The notes under the pieces are model-generated. The model did no database searches, was not told the origin of the DNA, and saw only the letters and a program-made list of their open reading frames with translations. A program made the translations under genes and the position numbers. This document shows positions 46,021 through 53,925 of a stretch of 64,000 bases of DNA, one piece after another (position 1 is the stretch's first letter; each line of letters opens with the position of its first letter). This stretch comes from Streptomyces antarcticus (GTDB lineage: Bacteria > Actinomycetota > Actinomycetes > Streptomycetales > Streptomycetaceae). The stretch covers positions 124,001 to 188,000 of the forward strand of contig NZ_JAPNLM010000004.1 of the NCBI RefSeq assembly GCF_026627255.1, read 5' to 3'.

Positions 46021-47001
46021 ATGGCTGGTCCCCGGATTCCCGTGATCGATCTCGGACCGTGGCGGTCCGGCGGCCCCCAAACGCGGGCCCGTACGGCGGC
46101 CCGCGTCGACCAGGCCCTGCGGGAGGCCGGATTCCTGCTGGTCACCGGGCACGGGGTGGACCCCTCGCTGCCCGCACGGATCAGGGAGGCGGCCCGCGCG
46201 TTCTTCCGGCTGCCGGCCGGCGCGAAGGAGCCGTACGCCGTCACCGTCGGCGATCGGGGCTGGCTGGGCCCCGGAGCCGAGGCGAACAGCTACGCGGAGG
46301 GCGCCCCCTCCCCGCCGGACCTCAAGGAGTCCTGGTCCTGGGCGGCGGAGGACCCCACCGGCCGGGCCGCCGTCGACGCGGAATGGTTCCGGCCCAACGC
46401 CTGGCCGGCCGAGGTACCGGAGCTGCGGCCGCTGGTGACCGCGTACCTGTCCCGGATGCGGGCCCTCTCCGACGAGCTGCTGGAACTCCTCGCCGAAGCC
46501 CTCGGGCTCGACCGGGACCACTTCACCCGTCACACCTCGCACCCCACCTGGGGGTTCAACATCAACTGGTACCCCGGCACCGAGGTCGTCGGCCCGGCGC
46601 TCCCCGGCCAGTTCCGCATCGGTGCGCACACCGACTTCGGCACGGTCACCGTCCTCGACCGCGAGCCCGGCGCCGGCGGGCTCCAGGTCCACACCGACGC
46701 CGACGGCTGGCAGGACGCGCCCTACGACCCGGCGGCCCTGACCGTCAACATCGGTGACCTGATGGCCCGCTGGACCGGCGACCGCTGGCGCGCCGGCCGC
46801 CACCGGGTCCTCCCGCCGCCCCCCGAAGCGCCGTCCGAGGAGCTCGTCTCCCTCGTCTACTTCTACGAGTGCGACGCGCACACCCCGGTCGAGTCCCTCC
46901 CCGCACCCATCGGGCGCGTCCGGCACGACCCCGTCGACTCCCACGCGTACCTGCGCGAGAAGCTCCGGGCGATCGACTCCGGCGGGGAGCGTACGACTTG
47001 A
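46021..47001 (+). CDS. 2-oxoglutarate/Fe(II) dioxygenase, isopenicillin-N-synthase-like
   Basis: This 326-residue protein has the N-terminal DIOX segment (IPVIDLGPW, AGFLLVTGHGVDP, AFFRLPAGAKE) and the catalytic jelly roll with iron ligands His and Asp in IGAHTDFGTVTVL and His in RHRVLPPP. NIGDLMARWTGDRWRAGRHR is typical of the IPNS-like dioxygenases. The substrate is unknown. There is no beta-lactam gene nearby, so the name does not imply penicillin synthesis. The RBS is GGAAGGCAG. Confidence 0.88.
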   Translation: MAGPRIPVIDLGPWRSGGPQTRARTAARVDQALREAGFLLVTGHGVDPSLPARIREAARAFFRLPAGAKEPYAVTVGDRGWLGPGAEANSYAEGAPSPPDLKESWSWAAEDPTGRAAVDAEWFRPNAWPAEVPELRPLVTAYLSRMRALSDELLELLAEALGLDRDHFTRHTSHPTWGFNINWYPGTEVVGPALPGQFRIGAHTDFGTVTVLDREPGAGGLQVHTDADGWQDAPYDPAALTVNIGDLMARWTGDRWRAGRHRVLPPPPEAPSEELVSLVYFYECDAHTPVESLPAPIGRVRHDPVDSHAYLREKLRAIDSGGERTT

Positions 47002-47089
47002 GGGGGATCCGGTGCCCCACCCGGGTCGGACGCCCCGCTCCTCCTGCGAGCTGACGAACCGGCAGGTGCCGCTCAGTAGCGTCGTACCC

Positions 47090-48274
47090 ATGAACCGACG
47101 CCGTACGGTCTCCGCCGCCGCCCTGCTCGCCCTGCTCCTTCCGCTCCCGCTCGTGGCCGGGGGCCCCGCCGCGGCCGCCGACGCGCCGGTCACGGCCGCC
47201 GACACCCCGGCCACGGCCGAGAGCCGCCGGACGTTACCGGAACTCCCGCGCCCCACCGGCCGCTTCGCCGTCGGGCAGGACACGCTCCACCTCGTGGACC
47301 GCGGCCGCACCGACCCCTGGGCGAAGGCCGGGCCGCGCGAGCTGATGGTGACCATGCGCTATCCGGCGCGGCGCGGCACCGGCGGCCCGGTGCGCTATCT
47401 CACCAGCGCCGAGGCCCGGCTGCTGCTCGTCTCCCGGGGGCTGGACGGGGTGATCCCCGTCGAGACCCTGGCCGGCACCAAGGCCCACTCCCGGACCGAC
47501 GCGCGGCCCGTCGGGGGCCGCCATCCGCTGATCGTCCTGTCTCCCGGGTTCACCGTCCCGCGCGCCACCCTCACCTCCCTCGCCGAGGACCTGGCCTCCC
47601 GCGGCTACGTCGTCGCCGCCGTGGACCACGCGTACGAGAGCGTCGGCACCGCCTTCCCCGGCGGCCGGGTGCTGGAATGCCTGGCGTGCGAGACGACCGG
47701 CGGGGACGCGGGCTACCGGGCGGTCACCGACAACCGCGCCCGGGACGTCTCGTTCCTCCTGGACCGCCTCACCGGACGCAGCCCGGCCTGGCGCCACGCG
47801 GGACTCATCGACCCCGGCCGCATCGCCATGGCGGGCCACTCCATCGGCGGCGCCTCGGCCGCCGCCACGATGGCCGTCGACCCCCGCGTGCGCGCCGGCG
47901 TCGACATGGACGGCTCGCTGATGACCCCCGTCCCCGGGGCCGGGCTCGGCGGCCGCCCCTTCCTGCTGCTCGGGGCCGCCGACACGGTGCCCGGCGGGGA
48001 CGCGAGCTGGGACCGGGACTGGCCCCGGCTCGACGGCTGGAAGCGCTGGATCACCTTCGCGGGCTCGGGCCACTTCACCTTCACCGACTTCCCGGCCATC
48101 GGCGACCAGCTGGGCCTGCCCGACCCGCAGACCCCGTTCCCGGGCGCCCGCTCCGTCGAGCTGACCCGCCGCTACGTCGGAGCCTTCTTCGACCTGCACC
48201 TGCGCGGCCGGCCGCAGCCCGTCCTGGACGGACCGGCCGCGGACGCCCCCGAGGTCCGCTTCCACACCCCCTGA
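47090..48274 (+). CDS. Secreted alpha/beta-hydrolase (PAF-acetylhydrolase/lipase-like) with TTA codon
   Basis: This 394-residue protein has a signal peptide (about 1-31, cut after AAAA). The alpha/beta-hydrolase fold has PLIVLSPGF (oxyanion region), nucleophile Ser in AMAGHSIGGASAA, an acid in FLLLGAADTVPGGD and a His in GSGHFTFTDF. It resembles platelet-activating-factor acetylhydrolase-like lipases. Codon 49 (47234-47236) is TTA, so translation may depend on the bldA tRNA and occur late in development. The gene is convergent with the sulfite-oxidase-like gene. Confidence 0.87.
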   Translation: MNRRRTVSAAALLALLLPLPLVAGGPAAAADAPVTAADTPATAESRRTLPELPRPTGRFAVGQDTLHLVDRGRTDPWAKAGPRELMVTMRYPARRGTGGPVRYLTSAEARLLLVSRGLDGVIPVETLAGTKAHSRTDARPVGGRHPLIVLSPGFTVPRATLTSLAEDLASRGYVVAAVDHAYESVGTAFPGGRVLECLACETTGGDAGYRAVTDNRARDVSFLLDRLTGRSPAWRHAGLIDPGRIAMAGHSIGGASAAATMAVDPRVRAGVDMDGSLMTPVPGAGLGGRPFLLLGAADTVPGGDASWDRDWPRLDGWKRWITFAGSGHFTFTDFPAIGDQLGLPDPQTPFPGARSVELTRRYVGAFFDLHLRGRPQPVLDGPAADAPEVRFHTP

Positions 48275-48282
48275 GCAGCCGC

Positions 48283-49125
48283 TCAGACCACCGTCACCGG
48301 GTGGCGCACGACCGCGTCGAACAGGTAGCCCTGCGTGTTGTGGGCCGCCGTCGCGGGCTGTGTCCGCCCGGTGGCGTCCGTGGCCCGCGCCAGCAGCGCG
48401 GCCGGACCCGTGGCCCGCGGCGTCCACGGCAGCGACCAGCGCACCCAGCCGCCCCGGCGCGGCGCGTCGTGGAGCCGGGCCCGCTGCCAGCGCGCGCCCC
48501 CGTCGGTGCTGACCTCCACCCGGTGCACCGGCGCCGCGCCCGACCAGGAACGGCCGGTCAGCAGCCGCGTACGGTGCACGGGGAGCGTCGCCCCCGCCTC
48601 CAGCTCGAAGGCGCTCTTGAGGGTCTGCCGGGTCAGCGGGGCACTGCCCTGCGGGGGCTGGCCGGGCCCGAACAGCCGGTACAGGTCCGTGTTCCACGGC
48701 GTGTACAGCGGCTCGGCGCTCACCTCGATGTCCCCGACCCACTTGATCGAGGAGATCCCGATCCAGCCCGGAACCACCACCCGGACCGGTCCGCCGTGGT
48801 CGAGCGGCAGCGGCTCGCCGTTCATCTCGTACGCCAGGATCACGTCGTCCAGGGCCTTCGACACCGGCAGCGGACGCCGCACCCGCCCCAGGTTCACCCC
48901 GTTCGTGACCACCTCGTCGTCCAGCCCCCGGGGCAGCACGTCGACGGCCGCTCGGGTCACGCCCGCCCGCCGCAGCACGTCGGAGAGCCGGGCGCCGCGC
49001 CAGCGGGCCACGCCGATCGCGCCGAGGGTCCAGGCCGTGCCCGTCACGGAGCGGGCGCGTCCGCGCGCCCACTGCCGCAGGCGCGCACGGTCGTACTGGC
49101 TCTCGTCCGACAGGTCGAGGGGCAT
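48283..49125 (-). CDS. Sulfite-oxidase-like molybdopterin protein, N-terminally truncated
   Basis: The ATG at 49125 with AAGGAG 9 bases upstream gives 280 residues. From about residue 26 it matches the sulfite oxidase family (AWTLGAIGVARWRGARLSDVLRRAG, AYEMNGEPLPLDHGGPVRVV, VPGWIGISSIKWVGDIEV) and then the C-terminal Mo-co dimerisation domain. The first 100 or more residues of the family, including the cysteine that binds molybdenum in the ECAGNGR-like motif, are absent; only the RARS end of that region remains. An unrelated leader (MPLDLSDESQYDRARLRQWA) is joined on. Catalysis is doubtful. Confidence 0.78.
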   Translation of the reverse strand: MPLDLSDESQYDRARLRQWARGRARSVTGTAWTLGAIGVARWRGARLSDVLRRAGVTRAAVDVLPRGLDDEVVTNGVNLGRVRRPLPVSKALDDVILAYEMNGEPLPLDHGGPVRVVVPGWIGISSIKWVGDIEVSAEPLYTPWNTDLYRLFGPGQPPQGSAPLTRQTLKSAFELEAGATLPVHRTRLLTGRSWSGAAPVHRVEVSTDGGARWQRARLHDAPRRGGWVRWSLPWTPRATGPAALLARATDATGRTQPATAAHNTQGYLFDAVVRHPVTVV

Positions 49126-49279
49126 GGCGGGACACTCCTTGGTCGCGATTCCCGACGGACCGTAGAAGCCCACCCCCACCTGCGGGAACCTTCTCGCCGC
49201 GATGGCCACGAACCTGCAACACGGCCGCAATGCCGGGCCCGATTACCGCTGCGCAGCGCCGTTCGGCAGGATGGGCCGC

Positions 49280-49813
49280 ATGACCGAGATCCTCACCCCC
49301 CGCCTCATCCTCCGCCGCTGGCACGACGACGACCTCATCCCCCTTTCCGAGATCAACGGGGACGCGGAGGTGATGCGGTGGATCGGCGACGGCTCGGTCC
49401 TCGATCTGGACGAGACCGCCGAGGACCTCGAGCGCATGGAGGAGGAGTGGGACGAGGAGGGCTTCGGCCTCTTCGCCGTGGAGCTGCTCGGCTCCGGCGA
49501 GCTGATCGGCGTCGTCGGCCTCTCGCTGCCGGAGTACCTGCCCGAGGTCATGCCCGCCGTCGAGATCACCTGGCGCCTCGGCCGCCAGTACTGGGGCCAG
49601 GGCTACGCCTCCGAGGCCGCCCACGCCACCCTGGAGTTCGCCCTCCAGGACCGCGGCCTGGACCGGGTCGTGGCGATCAACCGGGCCGGCAACGACGAGT
49701 CCGAGAACGTCATCCGCAAGCTCGGCATGGTGGCCGAACGCGACACCACCCACCCCGCGTACGGGCACCTGCTCCAGGTCCACGGCATCGACCTGACCGA
49801 GTACGAGGCCTGA
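49280..49813 (+). CDS. GNAT-family N-acetyltransferase (RimJ/RimL type)
   Basis: The ATG at 49280 gives 177 residues starting MTEILTPRLILRRWHDDDL, the usual RimJ/RimL-like beginning. Acetyl-CoA binding is marked by WRLGRQYWGQGYASEAA, and SENVIRKLGM closes the fold. An earlier start at 49202 would add an unconserved leader. The acceptor is unknown. Confidence 0.87.
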   Translation: MTEILTPRLILRRWHDDDLIPLSEINGDAEVMRWIGDGSVLDLDETAEDLERMEEEWDEEGFGLFAVELLGSGELIGVVGLSLPEYLPEVMPAVEITWRLGRQYWGQGYASEAAHATLEFALQDRGLDRVVAINRAGNDESENVIRKLGMVAERDTTHPAYGHLLQVHGIDLTEYEA

Positions 49814-50010
49814 GCCCACGCCCCGGCCGGCGCCCGACAGGACGGCCGGCCGGTGCGCATCGGCCGATCGGATGACCCCGGGGTCGTCCGCTCCGCCCTC
49901 GGGCTGCGGCCGCCGGGCGGACCGGCCGGGGCCCGCCGCGGGACCACCATGGACCGGGGGAGAGGAAGGGCGCAGGCGGCCCCTCCCGCCCCGGAGCCGA
50001 GAGGAACCCC

Positions 50011-50628
50011 ATGGACCCGCACGACCGACCGCTCCTCGACGCCGCCCGGCGCGGCGACCCCGCCGCGGTCGCCGCGGCGCTCGCCGCGGGCGCCGACGTC
50101 GAGGCCCGCGACGACCAGCTGCGCACCCCCCTGCTGCTCGCCGCACTCGGCGACCACACGGCCGCGGCCGCCCTGCTCCTCGCGGCCGGAGCCGATCCCA
50201 ACGCCCCGGACTCCCGCGCCGACAGCCCCTGGCTGGTCACCGGGGTCACCGGCAGCGTCCGCATGATGCGCCTGCTGCTGCCCGCCGGCCCCGACCTGAA
50301 GCAGCCCAACCGGTTCGGCGGGATCTCCCTCATCCCCGCCGCCGAGCGCGGACACACCGCTTACGTGCGCGCCGTGCTGGAGGAGACCGGCACCGACGTC
50401 GACCACGTCAACCGGCTCGGCTGGACCGCCCTGCTGGAGGCCGTCATCCTCGGCGACGGCGGCCCGCGCCACGAGGAGGTCGTCGCGCTGCTGCTCGCGG
50501 CCGGCGCCGACCCCGCGCTGGCCGACCACCACGGGACCACCCCGTACGAGCACGCCGTGCGCCGCGGCTTCCACGGCATGGCCCGCCTCGTGCGGGCCGC
50601 GCAGGAGGACCGGGGGACCGGCCGGTGA
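50011..50628 (+). CDS. Ankyrin-repeat protein
   Basis: This 205-residue protein consists of about five ankyrin repeats (RPLLDAARRGDPAAVAAALA, DQLRTPLLLAALGDHTAAAA, GGISLIPAAERGHTAYVRAV, LGWTALLEAVILGDG, HHGTTPYEHAVRRG). It follows GAGAGGAA. It is probably a cytoplasmic protein-binding module. Its stop overlaps the GTG of the lipoprotein gene, a conserved type of pairing with the downstream beta-propeller protein. Confidence 0.9.
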   Translation: MDPHDRPLLDAARRGDPAAVAAALAAGADVEARDDQLRTPLLLAALGDHTAAAALLLAAGADPNAPDSRADSPWLVTGVTGSVRMMRLLLPAGPDLKQPNRFGGISLIPAAERGHTAYVRAVLEETGTDVDHVNRLGWTALLEAVILGDGGPRHEEVVALLLAAGADPALADHHGTTPYEHAVRRGFHGMARLVRAAQEDRGTGR

Positions 50629-51749
50629 CCCCCCGCGCACGAGGCTCCCGTACGGCGCTCGCGGCGCTCGCCGCCGCCCTGCTGCTCGGAGCCTGCGCCG
50701 GACCCGGGGAGGCCGCCCCGGCGCCCTCCGCCCCGGCGCCCTCCGCGTCCGCCCCGCTTCCGGCGGCCGCGGCGACGCCCCCGGGCACGCTCCTGACCGC
50801 CGACTTCGGCGCCGGCACCGTCACCTTCGTGGACCCGGTGCGCGGCGCCGTGGCCTCCGTACCCGTCGGCAGGGCCCCGTACGGGCTGGCCGTCGGCGCC
50901 GACGGCCGCGCCTGGGTGGCCACAGCCGAGGGCGTCACCGTCGTCGACACCCGCACCCGCGAACGGCTGGCCCGCATCCCCCACCGCACGGACACCGGCC
51001 CGGCCGCCGACGGCGAGTACCGCGGCGGGGGCATGGGCATCGCGCTCTCGCCCGACGGCGCGCACGCCTACGTCGGGGTCAACGTGCCCGGCACCACGGG
51101 CATGCTGGAGGTCATCGACACGGCGGCGCGCGAGGTCACCGCCGTCGTCCCCGTGGGACGGCGCCCCTTCGACGTGGACGTGTCGCCCGACGGCGCCGAG
51201 GTGTACGTGACCGGCCACGACTCCTTCGACGTGACCGTCGTCCCGGCCGGCTCGCTGCGTCCGCGCCGGATCGAGGTCGCCCCCTACGGCACCGGGGGCG
51301 GACTCGGTTCCTGGCTCAAGCCGCACTACGCGGCCGTCCGCCCGGCCGACGGGAAGCTGCTGCTCCCCTTCGAGGGCGAGCGGCTCGCGGTGGTCGACCC
51401 GCGCACCGGACGTACCACCGTCGAGCCGATGACCGCCGACACCCACCAGCACGGCGCCACGATGACGGCGGACGGACGGCTCCTGGTGGTGGGCACCGGG
51501 GCGGTGGAGCCCGGCGACGGCGAGGGACCCTCGCTGACGGTGCGTTCCCCGGACGGGACGGAGCGGGTGTTCCCGCTGGACGGCCCGCACGAGGACGTGG
51601 CCGTCTCGCGGGACGGCCGGACCGCCTACGTCACCGGCGGGTTCACCCGCGACGGGTACTGGAACGGCATCACGGTCGTCGACCTGGACTCGGGCGCCAC
51701 CCGCCGCCTGGCCGCGGGTGACCGGCCGCTGGGCGTCGCCGTGCTGTGA
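50625..51749 (+). CDS. Secreted lipoprotein with beta-propeller (YVTN/NHL-like) repeats
   Basis: The GTG overlapping the ankyrin stop gives 374 residues. The N-terminus ends in the lipobox LLLGACAG, so the mature protein is anchored by a lipidated cysteine (about residue 22). After an Ala/Pro linker come repeats of the form VTFVDPVRGAVASVPVGRAP, MLEVIDTAAREVTAVVPVGR, DVDVSPDGAEVYVTGHDSFD, a seven-bladed type propeller. It probably binds or senses something at the cell surface; no enzymatic motif is visible. Confidence 0.88.
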   Translation: MTPRARGSRTALAALAAALLLGACAGPGEAAPAPSAPAPSASAPLPAAAATPPGTLLTADFGAGTVTFVDPVRGAVASVPVGRAPYGLAVGADGRAWVATAEGVTVVDTRTRERLARIPHRTDTGPAADGEYRGGGMGIALSPDGAHAYVGVNVPGTTGMLEVIDTAAREVTAVVPVGRRPFDVDVSPDGAEVYVTGHDSFDVTVVPAGSLRPRRIEVAPYGTGGGLGSWLKPHYAAVRPADGKLLLPFEGERLAVVDPRTGRTTVEPMTADTHQHGATMTADGRLLVVGTGAVEPGDGEGPSLTVRSPDGTERVFPLDGPHEDVAVSRDGRTAYVTGGFTRDGYWNGITVVDLDSGATRRLAAGDRPLGVAVL

Positions 51750-51800
51750 GCGGGTCCGGGCGGGGGGCCGGGACGCGGGGTCGCACCGCAGGGGTCCCGG

Positions 51801-52094
51801 TCAGGCCGGGCCCGTTCCGGGGGCCTGGGCCCCGCCGCCCGCCCTGACCGCGGCGACGGCGGCCGCGTGCAGGGCGGCCGGGTCGCCCCGGTGGGGGAGG
51901 GGGCTGCCGGTCAGGGTGTACCACTCGTCGGCGTCGGTGTACTGGACGTCGAACCGGACCAGGCCCCCGTCCTGTTCCGTTGTGCGCACGGTGAGCGGGC
52001 CGGTGATGATCCCGACCTCGTCGGTCATCGCGCCGCCGGGCCCGGCCTGCGCCTCGTCCTGCCACTGCCGGGGCGCGGGCGTCGCGCCGGTCAT
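51801..52094 (-). CDS. Small conserved hypothetical protein (97 residues)
   Basis: The ATG at 52094 overlaps the HNH gene stop (ATGA); an internal ATG at 52028 (MTDEVGIITGPLTVRTTEQD) is also possible and would begin at the conserved-looking part. The core VRFDVQYTDADEWYTLTGSPLPH is beta-rich. No family is assigned. Translational coupling with the HNH lipoprotein gene suggests a linked role, perhaps as an immunity or accessory protein; that is speculation. Confidence 0.6.
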   Translation of the reverse strand: MTGATPAPRQWQDEAQAGPGGAMTDEVGIITGPLTVRTTEQDGGLVRFDVQYTDADEWYTLTGSPLPHRGDPAALHAAAVAAVRAGGGAQAPGTGPA

Positions 52095-52852
52095 GAGGCG
52101 CAGGTGTCCAGCATCGTGGTGAGCATCTTCTTCTCCGGTTCGGTGACGGTCAGTTCGTACGCGGACTTCACGGTGGTCCAGGCCCGGCCGTACTGGCACC
52201 AGCTCGCCTTGTTCGGCGGCTGCCACAGGTCCGGGCTCTGGTCGCCCTTGGACCGGTTCGAGGCCGCGGTCACGGCCAGCAGCTGCGGGAGGGTCAGGTC
52301 GTTGGCGAAGGCCTTGCGCCGGGCGGCGTCCCAGCCGGCGGCGCCCGAGCGCCACCCCTCGGCCAGCGGCACCATGTGGTCGATGTCCATCTTCCCGGCC
52401 TCGGTGACGAGCACCCCGTCGTACAGGCTCTTCCACCTGCCGGACACCGCCTTGCACTCACCGTCCTGCTTGACGTCGGCGCCGTCGCGCCTGAGGACGG
52501 TCTCGCGGGTGTCGCACTTGTTGCCCTGCTGCGCCCAGTGCGTGAACCTGTCGCGGCTGTACCCCGCCATCGTGCCGACGGGCGCGACCTTCAGCGCCGC
52601 CAGTCGGGTACGGGCCACGGCCGCGGTGACCAGGCCGGGCAGGGCGTCGCCGGCCGCCGGTTCGCCGCCACCACCCGGCTTGCCGGGGTCGGCCGGTGTG
52701 CCCCCGTCCGCCGACGGGGAGGCCGCCGGAGTCCGCGCCGTGGAGGGCGGCTTGCCGTCGGGGCCGGTCCCCAACGGCCCGGAACACCCCGCCGCGGCCA
52801 GCAGCAGCCCCGCGGCCAGCACCGCACCGGGCACGCGTATCTGACGAACCAT
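52091..52852 (-). CDS. Secreted lipoprotein with HNH nuclease domain (DUF1524-like)
   Basis: The ATG at 52852 places a lipobox, LLAAAGCSG, at about residue 22; a start at 52882 would add ten residues. After a Gly/Pro linker (about 25-70) the C-terminal half has the HNH-type motif DIDHMVPLAEGWRSGAAGW, then NDLTLPQLLAVTAASNRSKGDQ and PPNKASWC. These match the secreted HNH family common in Streptomyces. It would act on nucleic acid outside the cell. Confidence 0.87.
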   Translation of the reverse strand: MVRQIRVPGAVLAAGLLLAAAGCSGPLGTGPDGKPPSTARTPAASPSADGGTPADPGKPGGGGEPAAGDALPGLVTAAVARTRLAALKVAPVGTMAGYSRDRFTHWAQQGNKCDTRETVLRRDGADVKQDGECKAVSGRWKSLYDGVLVTEAGKMDIDHMVPLAEGWRSGAAGWDAARRKAFANDLTLPQLLAVTAASNRSKGDQSPDLWQPPNKASWCQYGRAWTTVKSAYELTVTEPEKKMLTTMLDTCAS

Positions 52853-53052
52853 GACCCCACCCCAAACCCGACTCCGCGTCAATGTCCCCGGGAGCCTACC
52901 CAGAACCGGACATTCAACCGGACCGCGACCCTCCGGAGGGTGTTGTCAGTGGCTCTCGCTAGTCTCCCGGCATACCGCAGCTCAGGGGGGTCCCACCCCC
53001 TTGGACAAGGCTGCGCGGAACCGGGCGGGACACGCGGGAGAGGTGCGGGCGG

Positions 53053-53925
53053 ATGGCATGGCTGGCAGCGGGCGAGGGGTATGAAATCGCCCTGGTGGAG
53101 GGGCGGGTGGCGGCGCGGTCGACCGCCGGCCGCGCGAGCGGGAAGCAGTTGAAGACACTGCCCAAGGCACTGAAGGACCATCCCGAGGTGGACCGGCTGC
53201 GCCGGCTCGCCGAATGGCTCGACCGGCACGAGGCGTCCTGCGTCGCCCAGGTCGACGCCTGGATGGTGTCCTCACTGCCGGTGCCGACCGCGCTGATCGC
53301 CCGGGTCTGGCCCGACGAGGCCTGGCAGCGCGCCCTGCGCGACCTCGCCGTCGTCGGCGAGGACCCGAAGGAGACGGGCTTCCTGCGCGACGCCACCGCC
53401 TCCGGTGATCTGAAGGTGGTCGACCTCGACGGCGAGACGGTCCGGCTCTCCCCGCGCACGGTGACCCTGCCGCACCCGGTGCTGCTGCCCGACCTGGAAG
53501 ACGTACGGGAGTTCGCGGCCGAACTGGGCATCGAGCAGAGGGTCGAGCAGATCCACCGCGCCACCTGGCACAAGCCCGACGGGCTCGCGGAGACCGCCAC
53601 CGAGGTCCGCGACTACGCGGGCGGCGTCTTCGCCACCCGCTTCGGCCTCGCCGCCCGGGCCACCGGCCTCGGCTACCGGGTATCCGGCGGCTACGCGACC
53701 TGCAAGGTCCGCGACGCGGGCCGCGGCCGCGCCGTCGAGGCGGCCGTGTGGATCGGCGAGCCGTACTACGAGGACGAGACGAGTACCGGCGGCCTGAACT
53801 GGCACGACGAGGACGGCCGGGCCGTACGCCTGGCGGAGGTCGGACCGGTCGCCTGGTCCGAGGGCATGAGGATGGCCGCGGCGCTGTACGCCGGGCGCAA
53901 GATCGAGGAGGGCGGGGACGCGTGA
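53053..53925 (+). CDS. DUF4132-like protein, first gene of the MoxR locus
   Basis: This 290-residue protein contains HEASCVAQVDAWMVSSLPVP, ATWHKPDGLAETATEVRDYAGG and VRLAEVGPVAWSEGMRMAA, resembling the DUF4132 (MolR/YehI-like) C-terminal region. Its N-terminus MAWLAAGEGYEIALVEGRV has a short beta segment. It is cytosolic by appearance. The stop overlaps the GTG of the very large next gene, and the MoxR ATPase follows, the arrangement seen in yeh-type loci. Confidence 0.75.
   Translation: MAWLAAGEGYEIALVEGRVAARSTAGRASGKQLKTLPKALKDHPEVDRLRRLAEWLDRHEASCVAQVDAWMVSSLPVPTALIARVWPDEAWQRALRDLAVVGEDPKETGFLRDATASGDLKVVDLDGETVRLSPRTVTLPHPVLLPDLEDVREFAAELGIEQRVEQIHRATWHKPDGLAETATEVRDYAGGVFATRFGLAARATGLGYRVSGGYATCKVRDAGRGRAVEAAVWIGEPYYEDETSTGGLNWHDEDGRAVRLAEVGPVAWSEGMRMAAALYAGRKIEEGGDA

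Noticed and set aside
46021..47001. IPNS-like gene as part of a beta-lactam cluster
   Set aside because: No ACV synthetase, beta-lactamase-like or cephem genes are nearby; the family includes many unrelated dioxygenases.
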